From Microbacterium paraoxydans (lineage in GTDB: Bacteria; Actinomycetota; Actinomycetes; Actinomycetales; Microbacteriaceae): 64,000 nucleotides of DNA. The stretch spans positions 1,922,001-1,986,000 of the forward strand of contig NZ_LT629770.1 of the NCBI RefSeq assembly GCF_900105335.1. The letters are read 5' to 3'. Under the pieces are notes generated by a model that was not told the origin of the DNA, did not search any database, and was given only the letters and a program-made list of their open reading frames with translations. This document shows, piece by piece, positions 35,394 through 44,080 of the stretch. Position 1 is the stretch's first letter. Every line of letters starts with the position of its first letter. The position numbers were made by a program, and so were the translations under genes.

Positions 35394-36419
35394 GTGCCCG
35401 CGAACGATGCCCTGGCCGATGAGACCGATCGGATCGTCGCGGCGGCCCTGCAGGTGAACGGCCGCGCGTCCTGGGGCGAGATCGCCCGCGTGGTCGACCT
35501 CCCGGAGCGGACGGTCGCCCGCCGCGGACAGCGTCTCCTGGACCGCGGGCTCGTGCGCGTCTCGACCTACGTCGACCCCGCGCGCGTGCTCCATGCGCGC
35601 GCCGTCCTGTTCCGGATAACGACCGAACCGCATGCGCTCTGGCACGTCGCCCGCACCCTCGCCCGTCGTGCCGATGCGTCGTCCGTGTCGGTCCTCGAGG
35701 GCAGCAGCGACATCGCCGGCATGCTCCTCCCGCACGACGACGCATCGATCCGCGAGCTGCTCTTCACCGACTTCCCCGAGGTGGAGGGCATCGCGTCGAT
35801 CAACGTCACCACGGTGCTGAAGTTCTTCCGCTCCGGGCACGACTGGCGGGTGGGGGTGCTGTCCGACGAACAGGTGCGCATGCTGGACGAGTCCTCGGGA
35901 TCCGAGGTCGACCCGGCGGACGCCTTGAGCGAGGACGAGGAAGCGCTGATCCGGCTCCTGCTGAACGACGGACGGATGCCCGTGGCGCAGCTCGCCCGCG
36001 CGCTCGGACTGAACGTCACCACGACGCGTCGACGGATGGAATCCCTCAACCGCCGCGGGCTCATGCACCCTCGCACGGAGATCGTCCCGAGCCTCTTCGG
36101 CCTCGGGCTGGAGGCACTCGTGTGGCTGCGGGTGCCGATGGATCGGCTGGAGAAGGTGGGATCCGCCCTCGCCGCCGCCCCCGAGGTGAAGTTCATCGTC
36201 GCGACGACGGGCACGTCGCAGCTCCTCATGAACGTACTCGTGCGCGACGCGGACGAGTTCTACGAGTTCCTCACCGGTCCCGCGGTCGCTGGCCACGACG
36301 GGCTGGAGGTCGTGGAGTCGCTCGTCGTCATCACTCCGGTGCTGCGCGGGTCGCTGATCGTGGACGAGGCGCCGGCGGCGCTGGCGCAGGACATGCCGAC
36401 GGGAGCCATCCGCTTGTAG
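35394..36419 (+). CDS. Tandem Lrp/AsnC-type transcriptional regulator
   Basis: 341 aa from the GTG at 35394, with GAAGGAG upstream; the longer in-frame extension is read-through. It contains two complete AsnC units. HTH 1 lies at about residues 9-55 (ETDRIVAAALQVNGRASWGEIARVVDLPERTVARRGQRLLDRG) with its own RAM domain. HTH 2 lies at about 180-230 (SEDEEALIRLLLNDGRMPVAQLARALGLNVTTTRRRMESLNRRG), again with a RAM domain. It is just upstream of, and co-oriented with, the aldehyde dehydrogenase and Pot-type genes, which it very likely controls. Doubled Lrp proteins are known in actinobacteria. Confidence 0.9.
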   Translation: MPANDALADETDRIVAAALQVNGRASWGEIARVVDLPERTVARRGQRLLDRGLVRVSTYVDPARVLHARAVLFRITTEPHALWHVARTLARRADASSVSVLEGSSDIAGMLLPHDDASIRELLFTDFPEVEGIASINVTTVLKFFRSGHDWRVGVLSDEQVRMLDESSGSEVDPADALSEDEEALIRLLLNDGRMPVAQLARALGLNVTTTRRRMESLNRRGLMHPRTEIVPSLFGLGLEALVWLRVPMDRLEKVGSALAAAPEVKFIVATTGTSQLLMNVLVRDADEFYEFLTGPAVAGHDGLEVVESLVVITPVLRGSLIVDEAPAALAQDMPTGAIRL

Positions 36420-36447
36420 GCCGATTCTGTTACGGACGTGTAAAGAA

Positions 36448-36499
36448 ATGGCGAGATCGTTCGCATTGCCTTGACGTGATGGCGAAATAGAGCGAGTAT
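36448..36499 (+). promoter_or_regulatory. Putative promoter and direct-repeat operator of the polyamine-type operon
   Basis: TTGACG (36471-36476) and GAGTAT (36494-36499) are separated by 17 bp. Two direct repeats, ATGGCGAGAT at 36448 and ATGGCGAAAT at 36479, lie 31 bp apart, about three helical turns, and flank the -35 box. The region is visibly richer in A and T than its surroundings. Confidence 0.5.
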
Positions 36500-36534
36500 C
36501 CCTTCCAGGGCCTTCACCCCTGGAGAGGACGATC

Positions 36535-38025
36535 GTGTTCACGGCAACTGGAGACGACTGGGCGGACCGCGCGGCGGCACTGTCGCTGCACACCCGCATG
36601 TTCATCGACGGCTCCTGGGAGGACGGGACCGCCGAGCCCCTCGCACCGATCAGCCCCCGGGACGGCCGGGCTCTGCCCCCGATCGCGGCCGCCTCCGCCG
36701 CCGACATCGACCGCGCGGTCCGCTCCGCCCGTGCCGCGTTCGACGCGGGCGTCTGGTCGCGCATCGCCCCCCGCGAACGCGGCCAGCTGCTGATCGCCTT
36801 CGCGCAGAAGATCCACGACAACGCCGAAGAACTCGCCCTCACCATCTCCCTCGAGATGGGCAAGCCCGTGCGCGAGGCGCTGCAGACCGAACTCCGCGCG
36901 GTCGTGAACTGCTTCCGGTGGTACGGCGAGGCCGCAGACAAGGTGCTCGACGAGCTCCCCGTCACCGCCCCGAACAGCCTCGCGCTCGTCACCCGCGAAC
37001 CGGCCGGCGTCGTCGCCGCGGTCGTGCCGTGGAACTTCCCGCTCACGATGACGGCCTGGAAGCTCGCCCCCGCTCTCGCCGTCGGCAACAGCGTCGTCCT
37101 CAAACCCGCCGAGCACACCACCTTCTCGGCCCTGCGCCTGGCCGAGCTCGCCCACGAGGCCGGCATCCCGGCCGGCGTGCTGAACGTCACCCCCGGCGCC
37201 GGCCAGGTCGCCGGCCGCGCACTCGGCGAGCACCCTGACGTCGACGTCGTCACGTTCACCGGCTCGCCCGAGGTCGGCCGCCGGTTCCTCGGCTACGCCG
37301 CCGCGTCGAACGGCAAGCGCGTGTGGCCGGAGCTCGGCGGCAAGACGGCGAGCCTCGTGCTGCCGGACGCCGATCTGGAGCGGGCGGTCCGGGCCACGGC
37401 CGACGGCTGCTTCTACAACCAGGGGCAGATATGCACGGCCTCGTCCCGGCTGCTCGTCCCCCGCGCGCAGTACGACAGGGCCCTGGAGATCGCCGCCGAG
37501 GTCGCCCGCACGAGCCTTCCCGCAGACCCGTTCGACGTGTCCACGTCGATGGGGGCGATCGTCAGCGAGAAGCAGCTCGCCGGGATCGCCGGGTTCGTCG
37601 AGCGCGCGGCGGCCGAGGGCGCCGAGCTCGCGGCCGGGAGCGCCGAGCGGTTCTCCGCCGTCGACGGCGGCAGCTACTTCGCCCCGGTCGTGCTCGGCGT
37701 GACCCCCGCGCACGAGGTGGCGCAGCGCGAGGTCTTCGGCCCCGTGCTGTCGGTCATCGCGTACGACGACGTCGACGACGCCCTCGCCATCGCCAACGGC
37801 ACCGAGTACGGCCTCGCCGCCGCGCTGTGGAGCACCGACCTCAACGCCGTGCACACCCTCTCCCGGCGGCTGCGCGCGGGTGTCGTCTGGGTCAACTGCT
37901 TCGAGGAGGGCGACATGACCATCCCCTTCGGCGGGGTCAAGGGCTCCGGCTTCGGACGCGACAAGAGTCTGCACGCGATGGAGAAGTTCACCGACCTGAA
38001 GACCACGTGGATCGAGCTGTCGTGA
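36535..38025 (+). CDS. Aldehyde dehydrogenase, probable aminoaldehyde type (PuuC-like)
   Basis: 496 aa from the GTG at 36535, preceded by GGAGAGGA. Motifs are [52 protein letters not shown] and GCFYNQGQICTASSRLLV with the nucleophile Cys300. The C-terminus reads IPFGGVKGSGFGRDKSLHAMEKFTDLKTTWIEL, the ending typical of gamma-glutamyl-gamma-aminobutyraldehyde and other omega-aminoaldehyde dehydrogenases. It overlaps the next gene by 4 nt (GTGA). Context with an amidotransferase and a Pot-type importer supports oxidation of a polyamine-derived aldehyde. Confidence 0.9.
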   Translation: MFTATGDDWADRAAALSLHTRMFIDGSWEDGTAEPLAPISPRDGRALPPIAAASAADIDRAVRSARAAFDAGVWSRIAPRERGQLLIAFAQKIHDNAEELALTISLEMGKPVREALQTELRAVVNCFRWYGEAADKVLDELPVTAPNSLALVTREPAGVVAAVVPWNFPLTMTAWKLAPALAVGNSVVLKPAEHTTFSALRLAELAHEAGIPAGVLNVTPGAGQVAGRALGEHPDVDVVTFTGSPEVGRRFLGYAAASNGKRVWPELGGKTASLVLPDADLERAVRATADGCFYNQGQICTASSRLLVPRAQYDRALEIAAEVARTSLPADPFDVSTSMGAIVSEKQLAGIAGFVERAAAEGAELAAGSAERFSAVDGGSYFAPVVLGVTPAHEVAQREVFGPVLSVIAYDDVDDALAIANGTEYGLAAALWSTDLNAVHTLSRRLRAGVVWVNCFEEGDMTIPFGGVKGSGFGRDKSLHAMEKFTDLKTTWIELS

Positions 38026-38780
38026 CCCGCCCGCTCATCGGCATCACCACCTGGCGCCGCGCCATCGACACCGACCTCGGCACGGGCCGCCCCGCGCACA
38101 GCCTCGGCACCGAATACGCCACGCCGATCGAGGCCGCCGGCGGCGCCGTCGTGCTGCTGCCGCCGACCGCCGGTGTCGACGAGGTCCTCGATCGGCTCGA
38201 CGGACTGGTGCTCTCCGGCGGGGAGGATCTGCACCCCTCGCACTACGGCGCCGAGCCCCAGGACGGGAAGTCGTACGACTCGGCCCGCGACGGCTACGAG
38301 ATCGCGCTCGCCCTCGGCGCCCGGGAACGAGGCCTGCCGGTGCTGGCGATCTGCCGCGGGCTCCAGGTCTGCACCGTCGCGTTCGGCGGCTCCCTCATCG
38401 TCGACATCCCCGCCACGGCCGACCATCACCCGGTGCGAGGAGCAGACGAGCAGCTCTCCGCCCGGCACGCCGTCGCGTTCGCGGAGGACAGCAGGCTCGC
38501 CGCGCTCTACGGGACGACGACGAGGACCGTCAACACCATCCATCACCAGTCCGTCGACACCCCGGCCCCCGGGCTTCGCCCCGTCGCCTGGGCTCCCGAC
38601 GGCATCGTCGAAGCCGTCGAGGCGGGCGACGACTGGGCCTTCTGGGCGGTGCAGTGGCACCCCGAGAAGATGACAGCCCCCGAAGAGGCCGCCGAGGAGC
38701 GCCCGCTGTTCGCGGCGTTCGTCGCGGCCGCCCGTGAACGCGCAGCGGAACCGTCCGCTGGCCAGAAAGGAACACGATGA
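38022..38780 (+). CDS. Class I glutamine amidotransferase-like hydrolase (PuuD-like)
   Basis: 252 aa from the GTG at 38022, overlapping the previous stop. The PF07722 pattern is clear: RPLIGITTW at the start, LDGLVLSGGEDLHPSHYG, the nucleophile Cys111 in PVLAICRGLQV, NTIHHQSV, and the His213-Pro-Glu215 pair in AVQWHPEK. The family hydrolyses gamma-glutamyl-GABA to glutamate and GABA. Here it sits in order with an aminoaldehyde dehydrogenase and a polyamine-type importer. No gamma-glutamylpolyamine synthetase or oxidase is nearby, so the exact substrate is uncertain. Confidence 0.9.
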   Translation: MTRPLIGITTWRRAIDTDLGTGRPAHSLGTEYATPIEAAGGAVVLLPPTAGVDEVLDRLDGLVLSGGEDLHPSHYGAEPQDGKSYDSARDGYEIALALGARERGLPVLAICRGLQVCTVAFGGSLIVDIPATADHHPVRGADEQLSARHAVAFAEDSRLAALYGTTTRTVNTIHHQSVDTPAPGLRPVAWAPDGIVEAVEAGDDWAFWAVQWHPEKMTAPEEAAEERPLFAAFVAAARERAAEPSAGQKGTR

Positions 38781-39247
38781 CCAAGCAGGTCTTCCTCGAG
38801 TACGAGAACGGCGTCCGCGCCGTCGCCACCCTGTTCGAGGACCTCGCCCCTCGCACGTGCGAGGCGATGTGGGGCGCGCTGGAGAAGCCGGTCACCATGC
38901 AGGCGATGCACGCGATGTACGCCGGACCCGAGGTCATGGTCGGCCTTCCCGAGGAGGCCCAGAACTTCGACCCCGAAGCCGTGCCCGCGGAGAACCAGCA
39001 GGTCGTGCCCGCACCGGGTGACCTGCAGTGGTACTGGCAGCGCCCCATGCAGATGGGCGGACTGCCGTTCGAGTGGTACGAGATCGGAGTCTTCTACGAT
39101 CGTGGTGCCCGTATTCTCGGCCCCCTCGGATGGACACCCGTCAACATCTGGGCCGGCATCACCGAAGGACTCGCGGAGTTCGCTCAGGAGAGCGCCGCGA
39201 TCCGCATCGACGGAGCGAAGCAGCTCACCATCGGACGCCTGGTCTAG
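38777..39247 (+). CDS. DUF3830 family protein
   Basis: 156 aa starting MTKQVFLEYENGVRAVATLFEDLAPRTCEAMWGAL. The sequence matches the DUF3830 family, which has a cyclophilin-like fold: the conserved PRTCEAMW helix, the middle GDLQWYWQRPMQMGG and the closing NIWAGITEGLAEFA. The biochemical role is unknown; relatives occur with uptake and amide-hydrolysis genes. It overlaps the amidotransferase gene by 4 nt and precedes the importer by 42 nt, so it belongs to the same operon and may help process the imported compound. Confidence 0.85.
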   Translation: MTKQVFLEYENGVRAVATLFEDLAPRTCEAMWGALEKPVTMQAMHAMYAGPEVMVGLPEEAQNFDPEAVPAENQQVVPAPGDLQWYWQRPMQMGGLPFEWYEIGVFYDRGARILGPLGWTPVNIWAGITEGLAEFAQESAAIRIDGAKQLTIGRLV

Positions 39248-39289
39248 GCGTCCACCCCCCGTGCTGGACCCATCCCGAAGGAGCAGTGC

Positions 39290-40372
39290 ATGAACACCCG
39301 CAGAATCCTCACCGCCGGCGCGCTCGTCGCCACCGGTGCCCTCGTCCTCGCCGGCTGCGCGTCCGGCGACGGCGAGTCCTCGTCCGGTGGTGACAAGGAG
39401 TTCGCCGGCGAGACCCTGGTCGTCACGTCGTTCGGCGGAGACTGGGAGAAGGCCTTCATCGAGGCCGTCGTCGACCCGTTCGAGGAGGAGACCGGAGCGA
39501 AGGTCGAGCTGATCACCCTGTACAGCGCCGATGCCCTCGCCCAGGTCACCGCCCAGAAGGCGAGCCCGCAGATCGATGTCGTGCACTTCTCCGGCGGACA
39601 GGAGTTCACCGCCGCGGAGCAGGGCCTCATCGCCCCGATCGCCGCCGACGACCTGTCTGCGTCGGGAGACCTCATCGACATCGCGACCGCCGGCCTCGAG
39701 CGCGGCGAGGGTCCGGTCATCCAGCTCGCGCCCATCGGGCTCGTCTACAACACCGAGGCGGACGCCCCGGCGCCGACGTCCTGGGAAGACCTCTTCGACG
39801 GCGCCTACGCCGGTCACGTCGCCCTGACGGACTTCTCGAACACCTACGGGGTGCTGTCGATGCTCCGGGTGGCCGATGCGCTCGGGGGTGGCATCGAGGA
39901 CCCGTCCGCGGCCATCGCCGACCTCGGAGCGCTGGCGTCCTCGGGCGACGCGATCGTCGTCCCCACCTCGCCGGACCTGCAGACCGCCTTCGCCCAGCGC
40001 GGCACCTGGCTGGCCCCGTACGCGATGGACTACGCAGGCACCCTGCAGGACGCGGGTCTCCCCGTCGAGTTCATCGTCCCGGAGGAGGGCGCCACCGCGT
40101 CGCTCATCACGGCGAACGTCGTCGAGGGCCGGGACAACCCCGAGCTGGCCACGCTCTTCATCGACTATGAGCTGCGCCCCGAAGCGCAGGCCGTCTTCGC
40201 GGAGAACATGCGCTACTCCCCCGTCAACACGAAGGCCGAGCTGTCGGACGAGGCGGCCGAGGCCGTGCTCACCGGCGACGAGCTCGACGACGTCGTGGTC
40301 TACGCCCCGGGAGACATCGCCGCGTCGCGTCAGGCGTGGACCGATGAGTGGAATGCGCTGATCACCAAATGA
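39290..40372 (+). CDS. Polyamine-type ABC transporter solute-binding lipoprotein (PotD-like)
   Basis: 360 aa, preceded by AAGGAG. The signal peptide ends in LAGC. The mature protein opens LVVTSFGGDWEKAFIEAVVDPFEEETGAKVELI, a hallmark of the PotD/PotF group. Further features are IGLVYNTEADAPAPTSWEDLFD and the late segment ELRPEAQAVFAENMRYSPVNTKAEL. The importer it serves probably takes up putrescine, spermidine or another aminated compound. It is the first of four importer genes and overlaps the first permease by 4 nt. Confidence 0.92.
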   Translation: MNTRRILTAGALVATGALVLAGCASGDGESSSGGDKEFAGETLVVTSFGGDWEKAFIEAVVDPFEEETGAKVELITLYSADALAQVTAQKASPQIDVVHFSGGQEFTAAEQGLIAPIAADDLSASGDLIDIATAGLERGEGPVIQLAPIGLVYNTEADAPAPTSWEDLFDGAYAGHVALTDFSNTYGVLSMLRVADALGGGIEDPSAAIADLGALASSGDAIVVPTSPDLQTAFAQRGTWLAPYAMDYAGTLQDAGLPVEFIVPEEGATASLITANVVEGRDNPELATLFIDYELRPEAQAVFAENMRYSPVNTKAELSDEAAEAVLTGDELDDVVVYAPGDIAASRQAWTDEWNALITK

Positions 40373-41196
40373 GCGTCCGAACCCGTAAGGAGCCCTGGCT
40401 CCTGCTCCTGCCGGCGATCGTGCTGCTCGCGCTCGCCTTCGTCACCCCGGTGGCCGGCATGCTGCTCATGAGCGTGCAATCGCCGGCAGGCGGGTTCACC
40501 CTCGACAACTTCACTCGCTTGTTCGCGAGCGAGTATCACCTCCAGGCGGCCCTGCGATCGCTCCGCCTGGGGGTGATCCAGACGGTGATCACCCTCGTCA
40601 TCGCCGTCCCGCTGTCGTACATCATGGCGCGCGCCGGCTCGAAGGTGCGCTCCTTCCTCCTCATCGTGGTGATCCTGCCGCTGATGACGAGCGTCGTCGT
40701 CCGCACCTTCGGCTGGGTGGTGCTCATGGGGCCGTCCGGCCTGATGATGCAGATCCCCGGCGCGGAGTTCCTCGTCGGCGGCACGCAGGGATTCCTCGGT
40801 ACCGAGACCGGCGTCGTGATCGCGATGGTGCAGGTGCTGCTGCCGTTCGCCGTGCTCAGCATCCTCGGCGTCATCTCCGGCATCCGTCCGCAGCTGGAGG
40901 AGGCCTCCCGCACCCTCGGCGCCGGATTCTGGCGCACGCTACGGCACGTCGTGCTGCCGCTGTCGGTGCCCGGCATCGTCGCCGGCGCCTCCCTGGTGTT
41001 CGTGCTCTCGGTGAGCTCCTTCATCACCCCCCGCTTCATCGGCGGCTCGCAGATCCCCGTGTTCGCACAGACGATCTACGTCGACGCGACCACCAACCTC
41101 GACTGGGCGTTCGCGGCGGCGCAGGCCGTGCTGCTGTTCGCGGGCGTGATGCTCGTGCTCGCGGCCACGTCCCGGCTCGGGAAGCAGAAGGTGTGA
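40369..41196 (+). CDS. Polyamine-type ABC transporter permease (PotB-like)
   Basis: 275 aa from the ATG at 40369, overlapping the binding-protein stop. It has six helices, beginning PWLLLLPAIVLLALAFVTPVAGMLLMSV. The EAA coupling loop reads LEEASRTLGAGFWRTLRHVVLPLSVPGIVAG. The PotB feature VILPLMTSVVVRTFGWVVLMG is present. The partner permease begins at its stop codon (GTGA), so the two are made in equal amounts. Substrate is inferred from the binding protein and operon only. Confidence 0.93.
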   Translation: MSVRTRKEPWLLLLPAIVLLALAFVTPVAGMLLMSVQSPAGGFTLDNFTRLFASEYHLQAALRSLRLGVIQTVITLVIAVPLSYIMARAGSKVRSFLLIVVILPLMTSVVVRTFGWVVLMGPSGLMMQIPGAEFLVGGTQGFLGTETGVVIAMVQVLLPFAVLSILGVISGIRPQLEEASRTLGAGFWRTLRHVVLPLSVPGIVAGASLVFVLSVSSFITPRFIGGSQIPVFAQTIYVDATTNLDWAFAAAQAVLLFAGVMLVLAATSRLGKQKV

Positions 41197-41999
41197 CCAT
41201 GGTCCGTTCCGTCCCGATCCTCGGCCGTATCCTCGCGATCCTCCTCGGCGTCATCGTGACGCTCTACATGCTCGTCCCGTTGCTCGTCGTCGCCGGCGCC
41301 TCGGTGGGAGAGAACCGCTTCCTCACGTTCCCCGGACAGGGCTTCACGCTCGACTGGTACGTGGAGGCGCTCACCTCCGACACCTACCTGGAGCCGTTCC
41401 GCCTGAGCCTCGTGGTGGGTGTGTCGGTCGCGATCCTCGCCGCCTCCATCGGCACCGCGGCGGCCCTCGCGCTGACGCGGTTCCGCGTTCCGGGAGGCGC
41501 GGCGATCCAGGCGCTGCTGATGTCGCCGCTGACGATCCCCACGATCATCCTCGCGATCGGCGCCCTCTCCATCGCCTCGCTCACGATCGGCTCCCCGAAT
41601 GTGGGCGTGCTCATCGCGATCCATGTCGTCATCGCGATCCCCTACGTCATGCGCACCGTGACCGGCGTGATGACCCGTGCCGACCACTTCACCGAGGAGG
41701 CCGCGCGCACCCTCGGCGCCGGCACCTGGAACCGCTACCGCCTCGTGGTGCTGCCCATCGCCCGCCCCGGCATCGCGGCCGGAGCGTTCTTCGCCTTCAA
41801 CATCTCGTTCGACGATGCGGTCATCGCCCTCTTCCTGCGCACCCCGCAGCTGGAGACCCTGCCCATCGCCATCTACGGCCAGCTGGAGTTCAGCACGTCG
41901 CCCACCGTGGCCGCCGTCTCGACCCTGATGGTCCTGCTCACCGTCGTCCTCATGATCGTCCTCGAACGCATCATCGGCCTGGGAAGGTTGTTCGTCTGA
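41193..41999 (+). CDS. Polyamine-type ABC transporter permease (PotC-like)
   Basis: 268 aa if the GTG at 41193 is used, which matches the 4-nt overlaps elsewhere in the operon. The ATG at 41199, with AAGGTG 5 nt upstream, is equally possible. Six helices are predicted, with the EAA loop FTEEAARTLGAGTWNRYRLVVLPIARPGIAAG. It continues AFNISFDDAVIALFLRTPQLETLPIAIYGQLEFSTSP, typical of PotC. It overlaps the ATPase gene by 1 nt (TGATG). Confidence 0.92.
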   Translation: MTMVRSVPILGRILAILLGVIVTLYMLVPLLVVAGASVGENRFLTFPGQGFTLDWYVEALTSDTYLEPFRLSLVVGVSVAILAASIGTAAALALTRFRVPGGAAIQALLMSPLTIPTIILAIGALSIASLTIGSPNVGVLIAIHVVIAIPYVMRTVTGVMTRADHFTEEAARTLGAGTWNRYRLVVLPIARPGIAAGAFFAFNISFDDAVIALFLRTPQLETLPIAIYGQLEFSTSPTVAAVSTLMVLLTVVLMIVLERIIGLGRLFV

Positions 42000-43042
42000 T
42001 GACAACGCTCACCATCACTGCACTCACCAAGGACTTCAAGGGGACGAAGGTGCTCAAGGGCATCGACCTCTCGATGCGGTCCGGCGAGTTCGTCTCGCTC
42101 CTGGGCCCGTCGGGCTGCGGGAAGACGACGCTCCTCCGCTGCATCGCCGGGCTCGAGTCGCCCACGAGCGGCACGATCGAGATCGCGGGGCAGGACGTCA
42201 CGAAGCTGCCGCCCGAGAAGCGTCACCTCGGCATGATGTTCCAGAGCTACGCGCTCTTCCCGCACATGAGCGTCGCCGAGAACGTGCGCTTCGGGCTGCG
42301 GATGTCGGGCGAGAAGTCGAAGGCCGAGCAGAAGGAGCTCGCCGTCCGGGCGTTGGAGCGTGTGCAGATGGGCCACCTCGCCGATCGCATGCCCGCGCAG
42401 CTCTCCGGCGGACAGCAGCAGCGCGTCGCCCTGGCCCGCGCCATCGCGTTCGAGCCGCGCGTGCTCCTGCTCGACGAGCCGCTGTCGAACCTCGATGCGC
42501 GTCTGCGCGAGGACATGCAGGTCGAGCTCAAGGAACTGCACCGAACGCTCGGTCTCACGACGGTGTTCGTCACGCACGACCAGGAGGAGGCGATGAGCCT
42601 CTCCGACCGCATCGTGCTCATGAACGGCGGGATCATCGAACAGGAGGGCGCGCCGGCGGAGCTGTACAGCGCCCCGCTCACCACCTTCGCCGCCGACTTC
42701 ATCGGTGCCGCGAACCTCCTTCCCGCCACGCGCTCCGGCGCGATCGCGACCCTCGACGGCACCGCCGTGCAGGTCCCGCTCACGGGCGCCGGGCCGGACG
42801 GCTCGGGCGAGGTCGTGCTCCGGCAGGAGGATCTGCATCTGTCGCCCGCGGTGGGTCCGGGTGCCCCCGTCCCGGTCGAGGTGATCGCGCACGTCTACCG
42901 CGGCGCCGACGTCGTCTACATCGTCGAGCTCGCCGGGCGCCGCCTCCGCGTGGTCCGTCCGCGGCACGAGGACCCGCTCCCCGAGGGCGCGGCCGGTCTC
43001 GGCTGGCGCGACGGCGCCGTCCTCTGGATCCCCGCCGCCTGA
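41999..43042 (+). CDS. Polyamine-type ABC transporter ATPase (PotA-like)
   Basis: 347 aa. Walker A is GPSGCGKTT (residues 36-44), the Q-loop GMMFQSYALFPHMSVAEN, the signature LSGGQQQRVALARAIA and Walker B VLLLDEPLSNLDARLRE with the switch His (VFVTHDQEE). The C-terminal TOBE domain, from about residue 240, shows VPLTGAGPDGSGEVVLRQEDLHLS, the PotA pattern. It completes the D-B-C-A importer. A nested inverted repeat starts 10 nt after the stop codon and probably ends the transcript. Confidence 0.93.
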   Translation: MTTLTITALTKDFKGTKVLKGIDLSMRSGEFVSLLGPSGCGKTTLLRCIAGLESPTSGTIEIAGQDVTKLPPEKRHLGMMFQSYALFPHMSVAENVRFGLRMSGEKSKAEQKELAVRALERVQMGHLADRMPAQLSGGQQQRVALARAIAFEPRVLLLDEPLSNLDARLREDMQVELKELHRTLGLTTVFVTHDQEEAMSLSDRIVLMNGGIIEQEGAPAELYSAPLTTFAADFIGAANLLPATRSGAIATLDGTAVQVPLTGAGPDGSGEVVLRQEDLHLSPAVGPGAPVPVEVIAHVYRGADVVYIVELAGRRLRVVRPRHEDPLPEGAAGLGWRDGAVLWIPAA

Positions 43043-43052
43043 ACCACCCCGC

Positions 43053-43134
43053 GCACAGCTTCGGAGACCAGCCCCGACACGCCGTGCGGCCACCCCGCAC
43101 GACCGCGTGTCGGCGGCAATCTCCGAAGCTGTGC
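43053..43134. repeat. Nested inverted repeat, family 2, copy 2
   Basis: 82 bp. The outer arms GCACAGCTTCGGAGA/TCTCCGAAGCTGTGC are perfect (15 bp). The second stem is CCGACACGC/GCGTGTCGG (9 bp, perfect). The innermost hairpin is TGCGG-ccacc-CCGCA. It fills the gap between convergent potA-like and PrsW-like genes. Its outer arms match those of the element at 32488-32573. Confidence 0.8.
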
Positions 43135-43148
43135 CCCGTCCGGGCGGC

Positions 43149-43997
43149 TCAGACCCGGCGACGGGTCAGCACGAGGCGGAGGGTCACGGCGAGGACCGTC
43201 GACACCACGATCCAGCCGAAGGCCGTGCCCAGGGCCATGAAGAACGAGGCCTGATCGGTGGCGCCGGCCACGTTCCCGTAGTTGATCGCGCCGTGGGCCG
43301 CGATCGCCACCAGGAGTCCGGCGAGCGCGAGGAGCGGGCGCGACCAGGCGCGCCGGGCGTCGAGAGCGAGACCGAGCGCCGCCCCGGTCCAGATGGTGAG
43401 CGCGGCATGGGTGGGGAACGTCAGGGTGCGGACGATCCAGGTCGCGATGCCGGAGCCGGGATCGTTCGCCGCGATCTCCGCCGCGATCGCGGAGGCGTCC
43501 TCCACGGCTGCGAAGCCCACGCCGACCAGTGCGCCGACCATCGCGCCGAAGAGCACGCCGCGCAGGCCGAGGCGTCGTGCGAGCAGAAGGACGAGCAGCA
43601 CGCCGAGACCCTTTCCGATCTCCTCCAGGATGGGCGTCAGCACCCACATCGTGGGGACCGCCTCACGCACGATGCCCTGGTCGTCGACATAGATCGCCTG
43701 CTCGGACGACCACGCGCCGATCGCGGCCGCGAGGAGCACGGCGGCACCGGCGCCCCAGGCCACGGCGAGCAGGGACGACGCCCATGACCGCGCACGCCGC
43801 GGAGCGGTCCAGCGGGCGGCGAACATCGTCACGGCCGCCGCGGGCAGAACGGCGGCGAGACACAGGAGGAAGACGGGGCCGGTTTCGATCGTGAACAGCA
43901 CGATCGCGAGTGCCAGCGGGAGGAGGAAGGCGGCGAGCACCACGGGGCGGCGAGCCACGAACGGGACGGTTTCGGAGGGGACGACCGCGGAATGCAC
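43149..43997 (-). CDS. PrsW-family intramembrane metalloprotease-like protein
   Basis: 282 aa from the GTG at 43997, preceded by AAGGA; a longer Arg-rich extension upstream looks like non-coding read-through. Seven to eight helices are predicted. The PrsW motifs are present: PILEEIGKG with Glu125-Glu126 and Lys129, GFAAVEDAS with Glu166, FPTHAAL with His197 and IAAHGAINY with a later His. PrsW cleaves the anti-sigma factor RsiW in Bacillus; the target here is unknown. No sigma or anti-sigma gene is adjacent. Confidence 0.88.
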   Translation of the reverse strand: MHSAVVPSETVPFVARRPVVLAAFLLPLALAIVLFTIETGPVFLLCLAAVLPAAAVTMFAARWTAPRRARSWASSLLAVAWGAGAAVLLAAAIGAWSSEQAIYVDDQGIVREAVPTMWVLTPILEEIGKGLGVLLVLLLARRLGLRGVLFGAMVGALVGVGFAAVEDASAIAAEIAANDPGSGIATWIVRTLTFPTHAALTIWTGAALGLALDARRAWSRPLLALAGLLVAIAAHGAINYGNVAGATDQASFFMALGTAFGWIVVSTVLAVTLRLVLTRRRV

Positions 43998-44068
43998 TCC
44001 CCGATCCTTCCAGACCCGTTCCGCGACATTCCTGGGATACCGGAATGCTGAGTGGGCTCGCCCGGCCG

Positions 44069-44074
44069 TAGGAT
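44069..44074 (+). promoter_or_regulatory. Putative -10 box for leaderless transcript
   Basis: TAGGAT, a TANNNT match, ends 6 nt before the ATG at 44081. There is no Shine-Dalgarno sequence in the GC-rich 6-nt spacer, so a leaderless mRNA is likely. Confidence 0.45.
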
Positions 44075-44080
44075 CGCGGC

